A stretch of 64,000 nucleotides of DNA, taken from contig NZ_JAOBPO010000003.1 of NCBI RefSeq assembly GCF_025574485.1, forward strand, positions 39,867 to 103,866, read 5' to 3'. The notes under the pieces are model-generated. The model saw only the letters and a program-made list of their open reading frames with translations. It was not told the DNA's origin and ran no database searches. The stretch is from Kordiimonas aquimaris. Its GTDB lineage: Bacteria > Pseudomonadota > Alphaproteobacteria > Sphingomonadales > Kordiimonadaceae. The translations under genes and the position numbers were made by a program. This document shows, piece after piece, positions 27,099 through 36,214 of the stretch; position 1 is the stretch's first letter, and each line of letters starts with the position of its first letter.

Positions 27099-28134
27099 AG
27101 CATTGAAGCAGATCGTTGGCCTAAAGCCTTTGCCAGAAAAAGTTTTGAAACGCATCAAGTTAATGATTTTTGCTGATGCTCATCATGTACTTGGGCAAAT
27201 GGCTGCTGCTTTGACAGGTGCACACGAAGGCAAGATAAATGACGTGTTTGACAATGCCTTACTACGCACGGCCCATGATCACCGCATGTTACATTTCGAA
27301 ATGAACCGATTAGAGCGGGCGCTTGAGGGGACAGAAATAACACCAATTTTACTCAAGGGCGCCGCGTATGTCGCACGGGATTTGAAAGCTGCACAAGGTA
27401 GGCGCGTTAGTGATATTGATATTCTTGTGAGAGAAGAAGAGCTTGATCAAGTCGAAAAGCTTTTGATGCAAGCAGGCTGGAAAGCCGACCAAGAAACTGA
27501 CAACGAGTATGATCAAGAATACTACCGCCAATGGATGCATGAATTGCCGCCTATGCGCCATGGTAAACGTGGTACAATCATTGACGTGCACCACCTTTTG
27601 CTGCCTAGAACGGCACGATACAAAATCGGTATTGATCAAATGATTGACGGCGCAAGAACAATAGAAGCTAGCGCGCTAAAGACATTTTGTCCGGCCGATG
27701 TATTTATACATTCAGCTATCCACGCTTTTGCAGATGGCGCCTTTGATAACCCGGTTCGGGGGTTCATTGAGCATTATTATCTATTTCAGGATTTAAATGA
27801 AAGTGACCGCAAAGATTTGTGTGTGAGAGCCGAGCAGGTTGGTGCAGAAAAGCCAGTAGGCCTTGCGGTATGGTGTGTCGGTTTCTTATTTTCTGACGAG
27901 AACGCTCAAAAAATGGCTAAAAACATGAAAAAGCCAATGTTGTTTTGGCTTTTAAGGTGGGCATTGATTTCAAAAGCCATGGATGGGTTAACTTCTCCTC
28001 TTGCAAAAGCGCTGCTTTATATCCGTAGCCATTACCTTCGCATGCCAATGCGGTTACTTGTACCGCATCTTACACGCAAAGCTATTCAATGGCGCCCAAT
28101 GTCACGCAAGCCGGTAGATCTGCCATTGCCGTAA
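27082..28134 (+). CDS. Nucleotidyltransferase family protein (PF14907-like) of the HPr-rel-A cassette
   Basis: The 350-residue product contains ITPILLKGAAYVARDL followed by GRRVSDIDILVREEELDQ, the R-x(n)-D-I-D-x-L signature of the NTP_transf_5 group. Further on, TIIDVHHLL supplies a third likely acidic/metal residue. Members are predicted to transfer nucleotides to unknown acceptors and occur in some lasso-peptide clusters and in HPr-rel-A cassettes. AGGA at 27073-27076 supports ATG 27082 or ATG 27088; the frame is open further upstream to 27058, which seems less likely. It overlaps the kinase gene by 17 bases and converges into the phosphatase gene by 53 bases. Confidence 0.85.
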   Translation: MIMQRKALKQIVGLKPLPEKVLKRIKLMIFADAHHVLGQMAAALTGAHEGKINDVFDNALLRTAHDHRMLHFEMNRLERALEGTEITPILLKGAAYVARDLKAAQGRRVSDIDILVREEELDQVEKLLMQAGWKADQETDNEYDQEYYRQWMHELPPMRHGKRGTIIDVHHLLLPRTARYKIGIDQMIDGARTIEASALKTFCPADVFIHSAIHAFADGAFDNPVRGFIEHYYLFQDLNESDRKDLCVRAEQVGAEKPVGLAVWCVGFLFSDENAQKMAKNMKKPMLFWLLRWALISKAMDGLTSPLAKALLYIRSHYLRMPMRLLVPHLTRKAIQWRPMSRKPVDLPLP

Positions 28135-28756
28135 TGGTCAGATCTGCATTTAATTCATCATGTGGAATAGCTGAATATCCAAAAGTAACCAAAATAGATG
28201 GAATATTTGCAGCGCGCGCCCCGTCAATATCTGCAATACTATCGCCAATCATTATAGCCGGACCTGTACCTGGTAAGGCGTTTATTGCGCTGAGAATAGG
28301 GCGAGGGTCAGGCTTCTTATATGGAAGACTGTCACCGCCAATAATACATTCAAAATATTGAGTCATATTGAGGTCATGCAGCAATGATTTTGCCAAATGG
28401 TGAGGTTTGTTGGTGCAAATTGCTAACCCAAATCCATCAGATTTAAGCGCTTGCAATACATTTATCGTGTCGGGAAATGGACGCGAGTTAACAGCAACAT
28501 TATCTGCATAGTATTTTAAGAAACTTTGTAAGAGTTCAGCGGTATCTTGCCGGTTGACACCACCTGTTGCTTTTAATCCAAGCTCTATAAGCTTCATAGC
28601 GCCAAAGCCTACCATGTGCCTCACTTGCTCTAGCGTGACTGGTGCACGGTTAATTTCATGTAACACGTGGTTTGTTGCTGCGAGAAGGTCCGGTGCCGTG
28701 TCAACGAGCGTACCGTCTAGGTCAAATATAATTTTTTTGGCAAATATTGGTGTCAT
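28082..28756 (-). CDS. gph: Phosphoglycolate-phosphatase-like HAD hydrolase
   Basis: From ATG 28756 the 224-residue protein begins with HAD motif I in KKIIFDLDGTLVDTAPDLL. ICTNKPHHLA is motif II, GGDSLPYKKPDPRPI carries the Lys of motif III, and MIGDSIADIDGARAA is motif IV. Gph hydrolyses 2-phosphoglycolate; HAD substrate range is loose, so the exact substrate is inference. The AGGAG ribosome-binding site just before ATG 28756 decides the start over the longer frame to 28843. Its 3' end overlaps the nucleotidyltransferase 3' end on the other strand by 53 bases. Confidence 0.88.
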   Translation of the reverse strand: MTPIFAKKIIFDLDGTLVDTAPDLLAATNHVLHEINRAPVTLEQVRHMVGFGAMKLIELGLKATGGVNRQDTAELLQSFLKYYADNVAVNSRPFPDTINVLQALKSDGFGLAICTNKPHHLAKSLLHDLNMTQYFECIIGGDSLPYKKPDPRPILSAINALPGTGPAIMIGDSIADIDGARAANIPSILVTFGYSAIPHDELNADLTITAMADLPACVTLGAIE

Positions 28757-28960
28757 TGTTACTCCTGTAGTTGCGCTCAAATAACAGGATTTCATAATGC
28801 ACAGCAACACATATGATTTGCTATATGGATTTCGCCAGTTCATTCCTATATTAAGACTTGCGCATGGATTGTAGATCAGTTTATGTGCACATGATGTTGC
28901 GTAGAAGTGTGATAATTTGAAATAATAGTTTAAAGCCGCGTTAGTGAAAAGGTAAGAGTG

Positions 28961-30334
28961 ATGAGTGAATGGCGCCCAGATAGCTGGAGATCAATGCCAA
29001 TAGTGCAGATGCCTAATTACCCTGATACAGTAGAAGTTAATTCTGTTGAAAAGGAACTAGCTAGTTATCCGCCACTTGTTTTTGCCGGTGAAGCAAGGAA
29101 TTTGAAAGCACAATTGGCTGATGTTGCTCACGGAAAAGCCTTTTTACTTCAAGGTGGTGATTGCGCCGAAAGCTTTGCTGAATTTCATCCGGATAACATC
29201 CGTGATACTTTTCGTGTTTTGCTGCAGATGGCTGTTGTTCTGACATTCGCGGCATCTTGCCCTGTTGTTAAGGTAGGGCGCCTGGCGGGTCAGTTTGCAA
29301 AACCACGATCAAAAGACACTGAAACCATCAATGGCGTAGAACTACCAAGTTACCGTGGTGACATTATCAATGGCATTGATTTTGACGCCGCGGCGAGGAT
29401 TCCTGATCCAAAACGTATGACGCGTGCCTATAGTCAGTCAGCAGCCACACTTAATTTGCTGCGTGCATTCGCACAAGGTGGCTATGCTAACTTGATGTCC
29501 GTTCACAAATGGAATTTGGATTTCGTTAGTCAAAGTGGTGCAGGTGAACAATACCGCGAATTGGCTGACCGTATTGGTGAAGCACTGTCCTTCATGCAAG
29601 CTTGTGGCATCAATCCTGCTGATGTTCGACAGCTTCAGGGAACTGAATTTTATACATCTCATGAAGCATTACTGCTTGGATACGAGCAAGCGTTAACACG
29701 TGTCGATTCAACGTCTGGTGATTGGTACGACACTTCTGCTCACATGCTTTGGGTTGGTGATCGAACGCGTCAAACTGATGGTGGACACCTTGAATTCTTA
29801 AGAGGTGTGTCAAACCCTATTGCCTCTAAGGTAGGTCCAACAACTGACCCTGATGACCTTATTCGTTTGATTGATATTCTAAATCCTGAAAATGAAGCAG
29901 GGCGATTGACTCTAATTACGCGCTTTGGTGCCGATAAGGTTGAAGAATACCTGCCGCGCCTTTTGCGAAAAGTAAGCTCTGAAGGACGCCACGTTGTTTG
30001 GTCATGTGATCCTATGCACGGAAACACGCTTTCTGCTGGTAGTGGCCTGAAAACAAGGCCCTTTGATCGGATTTTGAAAGAAGTGAAGCAGGTATTTGCA
30101 TGTCATAAAGCTGAAGGCACATATGCAGGCGGTATACACCTTGAGTTAACGGGGCAAAATGTGACTGAATGTACAGGTGGTGCTGTGGCGATAACAGAGG
30201 AAAGCTTGTCATCTAGGTATCACACACACTGCGACCCACGTTTGAATGCCAATCAGGCAATTGAGCTAGCCTTTTTACTTGCAGAAGCTCTTAAAGATGA
30301 ACGGTTAGCGATGAATCAAACGACGGCTGCCTAG
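28961..30334 (+). CDS. aroF: Class II 3-deoxy-7-phosphoheptulonate (DAHP) synthase
   Basis: The 457-residue protein is of the plant-like class II type. It shows [18 protein letters not shown] with the metal-binding Cys, [47 protein letters not shown] and [13 protein letters not shown]. It joins phosphoenolpyruvate and erythrose 4-phosphate to start the shikimate pathway. AAGG at 28949-28952 supports ATG 28961 over GTG 28958. The 204 bases upstream show no convincing attenuator or leader peptide rich in aromatic codons. Confidence 0.95.
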   Translation: MSEWRPDSWRSMPIVQMPNYPDTVEVNSVEKELASYPPLVFAGEARNLKAQLADVAHGKAFLLQGGDCAESFAEFHPDNIRDTFRVLLQMAVVLTFAASCPVVKVGRLAGQFAKPRSKDTETINGVELPSYRGDIINGIDFDAAARIPDPKRMTRAYSQSAATLNLLRAFAQGGYANLMSVHKWNLDFVSQSGAGEQYRELADRIGEALSFMQACGINPADVRQLQGTEFYTSHEALLLGYEQALTRVDSTSGDWYDTSAHMLWVGDRTRQTDGGHLEFLRGVSNPIASKVGPTTDPDDLIRLIDILNPENEAGRLTLITRFGADKVEEYLPRLLRKVSSEGRHVVWSCDPMHGNTLSAGSGLKTRPFDRILKEVKQVFACHKAEGTYAGGIHLELTGQNVTECTGGAVAITEESLSSRYHTHCDPRLNANQAIELAFLLAEALKDERLAMNQTTAA

Positions 30335-30416
30335 ACACGAAATACTGTAAGGTAAACGGAACTTATTAGCTGTTTCTTTGCTTGTGATGGGTAGTATGCC
30401 GCGTTAAAAGGCTGAT

Positions 30417-32084
30417 ATGTCAGAAACACTTTCTATATATATTGCACAACTAAACCCAAATTTAGGTGCTGTGCAGAGCAACTGTAAAGCCATTGCTGCT
30501 GCATATGCACGCGGCATGGCCGATGGTGCGGATCTGATTTTGACACCTGAGCTGTCTATTACTGGCTATCCTTTAGAAGACCTCGTGTTGAAGCCATATT
30601 TTGTACGTATGGCAAGGCAAGCGCTTGAGAGTTTAGCTGAAATTACTGCTGGTGAAGGAGCGCCTGGTTTATTGGTAGGTGCGCCATGGTTGGATGATGG
30701 TGTTCTATATAATAGTACATTCTTGCTTGAGGGCGGTAACATTACTGCCATTCGTTACAAGCATGATCTACCTAACTACGGAGTTTTCGACGAAAAGCGG
30801 GTATTTTCACAAGGGCCTTTGCCTAAACCAATACTGTTTCGCGGCATCTCACTCGGTGTAATGATATGTGAAGACATGTGGTTTCCTTCAGTTGCAAATG
30901 CCCTAAAATCGGATGGCGCTGAAATCCTTCTTGTGCCGACATGCAGTCCGTTTCAGGTTAACAAGCATCAAGAACGCGAGAAACAAGGCCAACTCCGTAC
31001 AGAAGAAACAAAATTACCGCTTATATTTTGTAATCAGGTTTGTGGGCAGGATGAGTTGGTGTTTGAGGGTGCCAGTTACGTACTTAATCACCGTGGTAAA
31101 AAAATCATACAAATGCCGGCATGGCAAGAAGCAGAGCTGCTGACATGTTGGAAACGTGTGAACGATGGGTTTGTGTGTGAAACAGAGAACATGAATGAGC
31201 TCGAAACCGGCATGGCGGCCATCTATCAGGCCATGATGCTCGGATTACGTGATTACGTGCAGAAAAACCATTTCCCCGGCGTTCTACTCGGCCTTTCTGG
31301 CGGTATTGATAGCGCTTTATCTGCAGCTGTCGCAGTTGATGCGCTGGGCGCAGATAAGGTTGACTGTATCATGATGCCTTCACGATTTACTTCAGGTGAA
31401 AGTGTTAGTGATGCGGAGGAATGCGCCAAATTATTAGGCGTTAACTATGACACCATTGCTATTAAGCCGGGCATGGATGCATTTAATGAGATGTTATTTC
31501 CTGCGTTTAAAGATACAAACCCCGATACGACAGAAGAGAATATCCAATCCCGTTTACGTGGTCTTATTTTGATGTCTCTTTCTAACAAGTTTGGCAAAAT
31601 GGTGCTTACAACGGGCAACAAATCGGAAATGTCTGTAGGTTATGCCACGCTATACGGTGACATGTGTGGCGGATATAGTGTTTTGAAAGACGTATATAAA
31701 CTTGATGTTTTTGAGTTATGCCGTTGGCGCAATCAAACTGTTCCTAAGGGAGCATTAGGGCCATCTGGGCCAGTCATGCCGCATAATATAATTGCGAAAC
31801 CGCCAACGGCTGAATTGCGCGATGATCAAAAAGACGAAGACAGCTTACCTCCTTATGAGCGCCTAGACGATATATTGCGGTGCTTGGTTGATAATGAAAT
31901 GGCTGTTAGTGAAATAATTGAACGTGGTCATGATGCATCAGAGGTTGCACGTATTGAACACCTGCTGTACATCGCTGAATATAAAAGGCGTCAGTCGCCG
32001 CCCGGTGTGAAAATTACCGGGAAAAATTATGGTAGGGATCGTCGATACCCTATCACAAATGGCTTTCGGAGCGCGCGCTCCTGA
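30417..32084 (+). CDS. nadE: Glutamine-dependent NAD+ synthetase
   Basis: The 555-residue protein fuses an N-terminal nitrilase-fold glutaminase to a C-terminal NAD synthetase. The catalytic Glu lies in LTPELSITGYP, Lys in KHDLPNYGVFDE and Cys in VMICEDMWFP. The C-terminal domain has the PP-loop LLGLSGGIDSALSAAVAVDA. TTGNKSEMSVGYATLYGDMC is the NaAD-binding motif. It makes NAD+ from nicotinate adenine dinucleotide using glutamine nitrogen. It stands 82 bases after the DAHP synthase gene and 55 bases before gltX. Confidence 0.96.
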   Translation: MSETLSIYIAQLNPNLGAVQSNCKAIAAAYARGMADGADLILTPELSITGYPLEDLVLKPYFVRMARQALESLAEITAGEGAPGLLVGAPWLDDGVLYNSTFLLEGGNITAIRYKHDLPNYGVFDEKRVFSQGPLPKPILFRGISLGVMICEDMWFPSVANALKSDGAEILLVPTCSPFQVNKHQEREKQGQLRTEETKLPLIFCNQVCGQDELVFEGASYVLNHRGKKIIQMPAWQEAELLTCWKRVNDGFVCETENMNELETGMAAIYQAMMLGLRDYVQKNHFPGVLLGLSGGIDSALSAAVAVDALGADKVDCIMMPSRFTSGESVSDAEECAKLLGVNYDTIAIKPGMDAFNEMLFPAFKDTNPDTTEENIQSRLRGLILMSLSNKFGKMVLTTGNKSEMSVGYATLYGDMCGGYSVLKDVYKLDVFELCRWRNQTVPKGALGPSGPVMPHNIIAKPPTAELRDDQKDEDSLPPYERLDDILRCLVDNEMAVSEIIERGHDASEVARIEHLLYIAEYKRRQSPPGVKITGKNYGRDRRYPITNGFRSARS

Positions 32085-32139
32085 ACAATGTTTATACAGT
32101 AAAAGGCATTTATGTGCCTCAAGCTGACAGGAAAATATA

Positions 32140-33462
32140 ATGAGTGTAAAAGTTCGTTTTGCGCCGTCTCCGACGGGAAAACTTCATGTTGGCAACATTC
32201 GTGCTGCATTGGTGAATTGGCTTTATGCCAAACAGCAAGGCGGTACATTTGTTCTACGCATTGACGATACAGACCGCGAACGATCCACACAGGAAAACGA
32301 AGACGCCATTCGCGCAGACCTCACATGGTTAGGCTTGAAATGGGATGAGACTTTTCGCCAAAGTGATCGCTTTGAGCGCTATAACGAAGTTGTTGAGCAA
32401 CTCAAGAAAGCAGGCCGTTTATATCCATGTTATGAAACTGCCGACGAACTGGATATGAAGCGCAAAATCCAGATGAGTAGAGGTAAACCGCCAGTTTATG
32501 ACCGTAGTGGACTTACACTCACTGATGATGAGCGTAGTAAATTTGAAGCAGAAGGCCGTGCACCACATTGGCGTTTTAAGCTTGATGTACCGGCACGTGT
32601 TGAATGGGAAGACCTAATTCGAGGAACGGTTTCAATTGATATGGAATCAGTTTCCGATCCTATCTTAATTCGCGGTGATGGCAGCTTTTTATATACCCTT
32701 CCAAGTGTTGTTGATGATGTTGATTACGGCATAACTCATATTGTGCGCGGTGAAGATCATGTGACTAATTCAGCTGTACAAGTGCAGATTTTTGAAGCCG
32801 TTGGTGGTAAGTCACCTGAAATGGCGCACTTCGCGCTTATGACAGGTAAAGGAGGCGAAGGTCTCTCAAAACGCCATGGCGCAATGTCCATCGGTGAATA
32901 CCGTGATGAAGCCGGCTTGGAAGCCATGTCTATTGTGTCCTTGATAGCTAGAGTAGGCACGAGCGAACCTATTGAGGCATTTACTTCGGTTGAACCATTA
33001 ATCGCCGGATTTGATTTCGGTAAATTTAGCCGCTCGACAGCCAAATTGGACCCTGCAGATTTGGATATGTTAAATGCAAAAATTCTGCATGCGTTACCAT
33101 ATGAAGCTGTCAAAGACCGGCTGCAAGGCGTCGATCAAACTTTTTGGCAGGCTATTCAACCCAATTTAAGCAAGATAGCAGATGTAAATGCATGGAAAGC
33201 GATCGTAGACGGGCCAGTAACTCCTATAATTGAAGATCCAGCTCATATTGCAAATGTCAGGAACCTGTTACCAGACGGCGATATAACGACGGAAACCTGG
33301 TCTGCCTGGACAAACTGCATCAAAAATGAATTGGGCGTGAAGGGTAAAGCTTTGTTTATGCCTTTAAGACAGGCACTAACAGGCCAAAACCATGGACCTG
33401 ATATGGGGGTCTTGTTACCGCTTATAGGACGTGAAAAAGTGCTCGAGCGCCTTGCTGGATAA
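32140..33462 (+). CDS. gltX: Glutamyl-tRNA synthetase (GluRS)
   Basis: The 440-residue protein has the HIGH-type motif in FAPSPTGKLHVGNIRAAL and the KMSKS equivalent GLSKRHGAMS. VLRIDDTDRERST is typical of GluRS, as is the C-terminal alpha-helical anticodon-binding region. It is shorter than many GluRS (about 470), like the second GluRS copy found in many alphaproteobacteria. Whether it charges tRNA-Glu, tRNA-Gln or both cannot be told here. Its stop lies three bases before cysS, forming a gltX-cysS-trmJ run. Confidence 0.94.
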   Translation: MSVKVRFAPSPTGKLHVGNIRAALVNWLYAKQQGGTFVLRIDDTDRERSTQENEDAIRADLTWLGLKWDETFRQSDRFERYNEVVEQLKKAGRLYPCYETADELDMKRKIQMSRGKPPVYDRSGLTLTDDERSKFEAEGRAPHWRFKLDVPARVEWEDLIRGTVSIDMESVSDPILIRGDGSFLYTLPSVVDDVDYGITHIVRGEDHVTNSAVQVQIFEAVGGKSPEMAHFALMTGKGGEGLSKRHGAMSIGEYRDEAGLEAMSIVSLIARVGTSEPIEAFTSVEPLIAGFDFGKFSRSTAKLDPADLDMLNAKILHALPYEAVKDRLQGVDQTFWQAIQPNLSKIADVNAWKAIVDGPVTPIIEDPAHIANVRNLLPDGDITTETWSAWTNCIKNELGVKGKALFMPLRQALTGQNHGPDMGVLLPLIGREKVLERLAG

Positions 33463-33465
33463 GTC

Positions 33466-34803
33466 ATGACGGATATATACGTATATAATACAGAAACACG
33501 AGCGAAACAAAAATTTGAGCCGATAGATGCCAAGAACATCCGTATGTATGTGTGCGGGGTAACGGTATATGATTACGCTCATATTGGAAATGCGCGCCCC
33601 TATACTGTATTTGATTTGTTGTATCGCTTGTTACGCCATGTTTACGGTACCGAACATGTTACATATGCGCGAAATATCACTGATATTGAAGACAAGATTA
33701 TGCAGCGCGCCGCAGATGAGGGTGTTGGTATAAAAACTATAACATCGCGCTACACCAAGATATTTAAAGAAGATATGCAATCGTTAGGCTCTCTTGATCC
33801 TGACTTAGAACCCAAGGCAACAGAGCATTTACCGCAAATGATAAAAATGATGCGGGATTTGATCGAAAAAGGCCACGCATATGTCGCTGATGGGCACGTG
33901 ATGTTCCACGTGCCTTCTATGGAAAACTATGGCCGTTTGTCTCGACATAGTAGAGATGAACTGGTTGCAGGAGCCCGTGTTGAAGTAGCTTCTTTCAAAA
34001 AAGATCCTGCGGACTTTGTTTTATGGAAACCCTCAACAGATGATCAAGTCGGTTGGAATAGCCCTTGGGGGCGAGGTCGACCGGGATGGCATCTTGAGTG
34101 CTCATGCATGGTCGAAGAACACCTCGGTACCGAAATTGATATTCATGCAGGAGGTCAAGATCTCATTTTCCCTCACCATGAAAACGAGATTGCTCAATCG
34201 GAATGCACACACGGCAAACAGTTTGTTCGCTATTGGATGCATAACGGCTACTTGACTGTTGATGGTGTTAAAATGTCCAAGTCTTTGGGCAATTTCTATA
34301 CGATCAGAGAATTACTGGAACAACACGGCGGCGAGGCAATGCGACTGTCTCTTTTAACCGCACATTATAGGCAACCAGTTGATTTTTCTCATGATAACGC
34401 TGTTGAACAAAAGAAAAGGCTCGATCGGTGGTACCGTTTAGTTGACGGTGTTGCACCTGCATCTGAAGTTCCTTCAAGTGTTATTAATGCCTTGTCAGAC
34501 GACCTAAATACGCCAAAAGCATTAGCAGCGCTTGACGCATTAGCAACGAGCGAAACTGCGGCCTCATTAAAAGCTGGTGCTCAGTTTATGGGTTTGTTGA
34601 TGCAATCGAGTGATGAATGGTTCAAGGGCGGACTTGGCGAAAGCATTGATGTAGATGAGGTCGAAGGGCTTATCGAGGATCGTTTAAAAGCACGACAAAA
34701 TAAAGATTTTTCCGAATCAGATCGAATCAGAGACCGACTCGCTGAAATGGGCGTCTTGCTAGAAGATGGACCTAGCGGAACGTCCTGGCGGAAAGCCGAT
34801 TAG
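33466..34803 (+). CDS. cysS: Cysteinyl-tRNA synthetase
   Basis: The 445-residue class I synthetase shows MYVCGVTVYDYAHIGNARP (zinc-ligand Cys plus HIGH motif HIGN). It also has YARNITDIEDKI, GRPGWHLECSCM, DLIFPHHENEIAQSE and the KMSKS motif VKMSKSLGNF. It charges tRNA-Cys. The gene starts three bases after gltX and is followed, two bases after its stop, by the tRNA methyltransferase gene, so the three are likely one transcript. Confidence 0.96.
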   Translation: MTDIYVYNTETRAKQKFEPIDAKNIRMYVCGVTVYDYAHIGNARPYTVFDLLYRLLRHVYGTEHVTYARNITDIEDKIMQRAADEGVGIKTITSRYTKIFKEDMQSLGSLDPDLEPKATEHLPQMIKMMRDLIEKGHAYVADGHVMFHVPSMENYGRLSRHSRDELVAGARVEVASFKKDPADFVLWKPSTDDQVGWNSPWGRGRPGWHLECSCMVEEHLGTEIDIHAGGQDLIFPHHENEIAQSECTHGKQFVRYWMHNGYLTVDGVKMSKSLGNFYTIRELLEQHGGEAMRLSLLTAHYRQPVDFSHDNAVEQKKRLDRWYRLVDGVAPASEVPSSVINALSDDLNTPKALAALDALATSETAASLKAGAQFMGLLMQSSDEWFKGGLGESIDVDEVEGLIEDRLKARQNKDFSESDRIRDRLAEMGVLLEDGPSGTSWRKAD

Positions 34804-34805
34804 CA

Positions 34806-35525
34806 ATGGGTAGACCTGCAATCATATTAGTGCAGCCACAGTTAGGCGAAAATATCGGGAAAACAGCACGAGCCATGCTTAATTTTGGGCTGACTGATTT
34901 AAGGTTGGTTGCGCCGCGTGATGGATGGCCTAATCCCTCTGCTGGGCCTTCAGCAAGTGGTGCTGATGTGGTTCTTGATAATGCGCGCGTTTTTGATGAT
35001 GTGGCTTCTGCAATTGATGACTGCCACCATGTGTATGCCTCTACTGTTCGTCCGCGCGACATGATAAAGCCAGTTGTAACACCGCGCGAAGCAGCGGCCG
35101 AGATAAATGCGTTAACTGAAAACCACTGTACTGCTATTTTGTTTGGACGAGAGGCCTCAGGCCTTTCAAACGATGATATAGCATACGCTAATTCTATAGT
35201 TACAGTTCCTGTTAATCCAGACTTTGGCAGTCTTAATCTTGCCCAAGCTGTTATATTAATGGCTTACGAGCTGTATATATTTGGAAACGACACACCGCAT
35301 TACCAACCAGGGCATGCCGAGGGATTAGCGAGTAAAAAAGAAATGGAAGGCTTGCATTCCCATTTAACAGGCGCACTGGAGGAACGTGGGTATTTTAGAA
35401 GTGCTGAACGTCGCACCAAACAAGAACATACATTGCGGAATGTCATGCAGAATGCTTCTTTCTCTTCGCAGGAGGTACAAACTTTGCGTGGTGTAATAAA
35501 ATCACTGATAAGAGATAAATGTTAA
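34806..35525 (+). CDS. trmJ: TrmJ-like tRNA 2'-O-methyltransferase (SPOUT family)
   Basis: The 239-residue protein starts with RPAIILVQPQLGENIGKTAR and AMLNFGLTDLRLVAPRDGWP. The knotted SAM-binding region AILFGREASGLSNDDI is followed by VPVNPDFGSLNLAQAVILMA. These are the three SPOUT motifs of the TrmH/TrmJ group. TrmJ methylates ribose 32 in the anticodon loop; the assignment to position 32 is by family. It is directly downstream of cysS, in keeping with a tRNA-related operon. Confidence 0.9.
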   Translation: MGRPAIILVQPQLGENIGKTARAMLNFGLTDLRLVAPRDGWPNPSAGPSASGADVVLDNARVFDDVASAIDDCHHVYASTVRPRDMIKPVVTPREAAAEINALTENHCTAILFGREASGLSNDDIAYANSIVTVPVNPDFGSLNLAQAVILMAYELYIFGNDTPHYQPGHAEGLASKKEMEGLHSHLTGALEERGYFRSAERRTKQEHTLRNVMQNASFSSQEVQTLRGVIKSLIRDKC

Positions 35526-35615
35526 TCTCTGCTTCATTTGCGATGAGTATACCTATATTAGCTATATGTTCCTAGAAGCAGTATTGCTTAGGCTTGATTA
35601 ATTGGAGATACAGAC

Positions 35616-36206
35616 ATGTTTGCATTAGTTGCTGCCATGATGATGATGCAAGGTCTCGATGATACAGGTACTGCAATTGCCCAACCAGTTGGTAAAGCAA
35701 TATTAGAGCCTGTGTCAGGTAGTTATTTTCAGATATTCGAATTCTATGGTCGCCCGCCTTACACATGGCGTCATGCAAAGCGTATGGTTAAAGGTTATTT
35801 ACATGAGGGCAGGGAAGGCAACCTTGCTACAATTAAAGATGGTTCAACACATTATTTTCTGATTCTCAATTTCCCGGAACTGAGAGAACAACCAATGTGG
35901 ATTGGTTTAGCAGCTGAATGCAACGAGCAGGCAGATCTGATATGGGTAGATGACACTAATCTTGCCGACACCTCATTTCGTGCGTGGAATCCAGTTGCGC
36001 AAAAGAAAATTCGCGATAATTGCAAGCGCTTAGAGGAAACAGGTACTCAATTACCTATCTACTATGAACCATCAGATCTGGGTTCGAGATGGGAAGTTTC
36101 TACACCTACCTCGAATATCACACGCATGATGGTTGAGTTTCCAGTACCTGTGGAAGAGGAAGCTCCTGCAGAAGGTGATATTGGTGAAACAACAGTTGGT
36201 CGTTAA
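35616..36206 (+). CDS. C-type-lectin-like exported protein
   Basis: The 196-residue protein has a short N-terminal hydrophobic segment (MFALVAAMMMMQG), not a textbook signal peptide. Residues about 35-130 resemble a C-type-lectin-like domain: an aromatic start (YFQIFEF), TWRHAKRMVKGYLHEGREG, NLATIKDGSTHYFLI, MWIGLAAECNEQADLIWVDD and FRAWNPV. The order W..A, LATI, WIGL, W.W/D, F..W is the fold's signature. The tail is Glu-rich. No relation to its neighbours (trmJ upstream, hemB convergent) is evident. The lectin-like call is by motif order only; sugar binding is not implied. Confidence 0.6.
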   Translation: MFALVAAMMMMQGLDDTGTAIAQPVGKAILEPVSGSYFQIFEFYGRPPYTWRHAKRMVKGYLHEGREGNLATIKDGSTHYFLILNFPELREQPMWIGLAAECNEQADLIWVDDTNLADTSFRAWNPVAQKKIRDNCKRLEETGTQLPIYYEPSDLGSRWEVSTPTSNITRMMVEFPVPVEEEAPAEGDIGETTVGR

Positions 36207-36214
36207 AAGGTGAG

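Noticed and set aside
28757-28960. Attenuator or leader peptide before DAHP synthase
   Set aside because: The only short frame (near 28864-28920) has no run of Trp, Phe or Tyr codons, and no alternative stems were seen.
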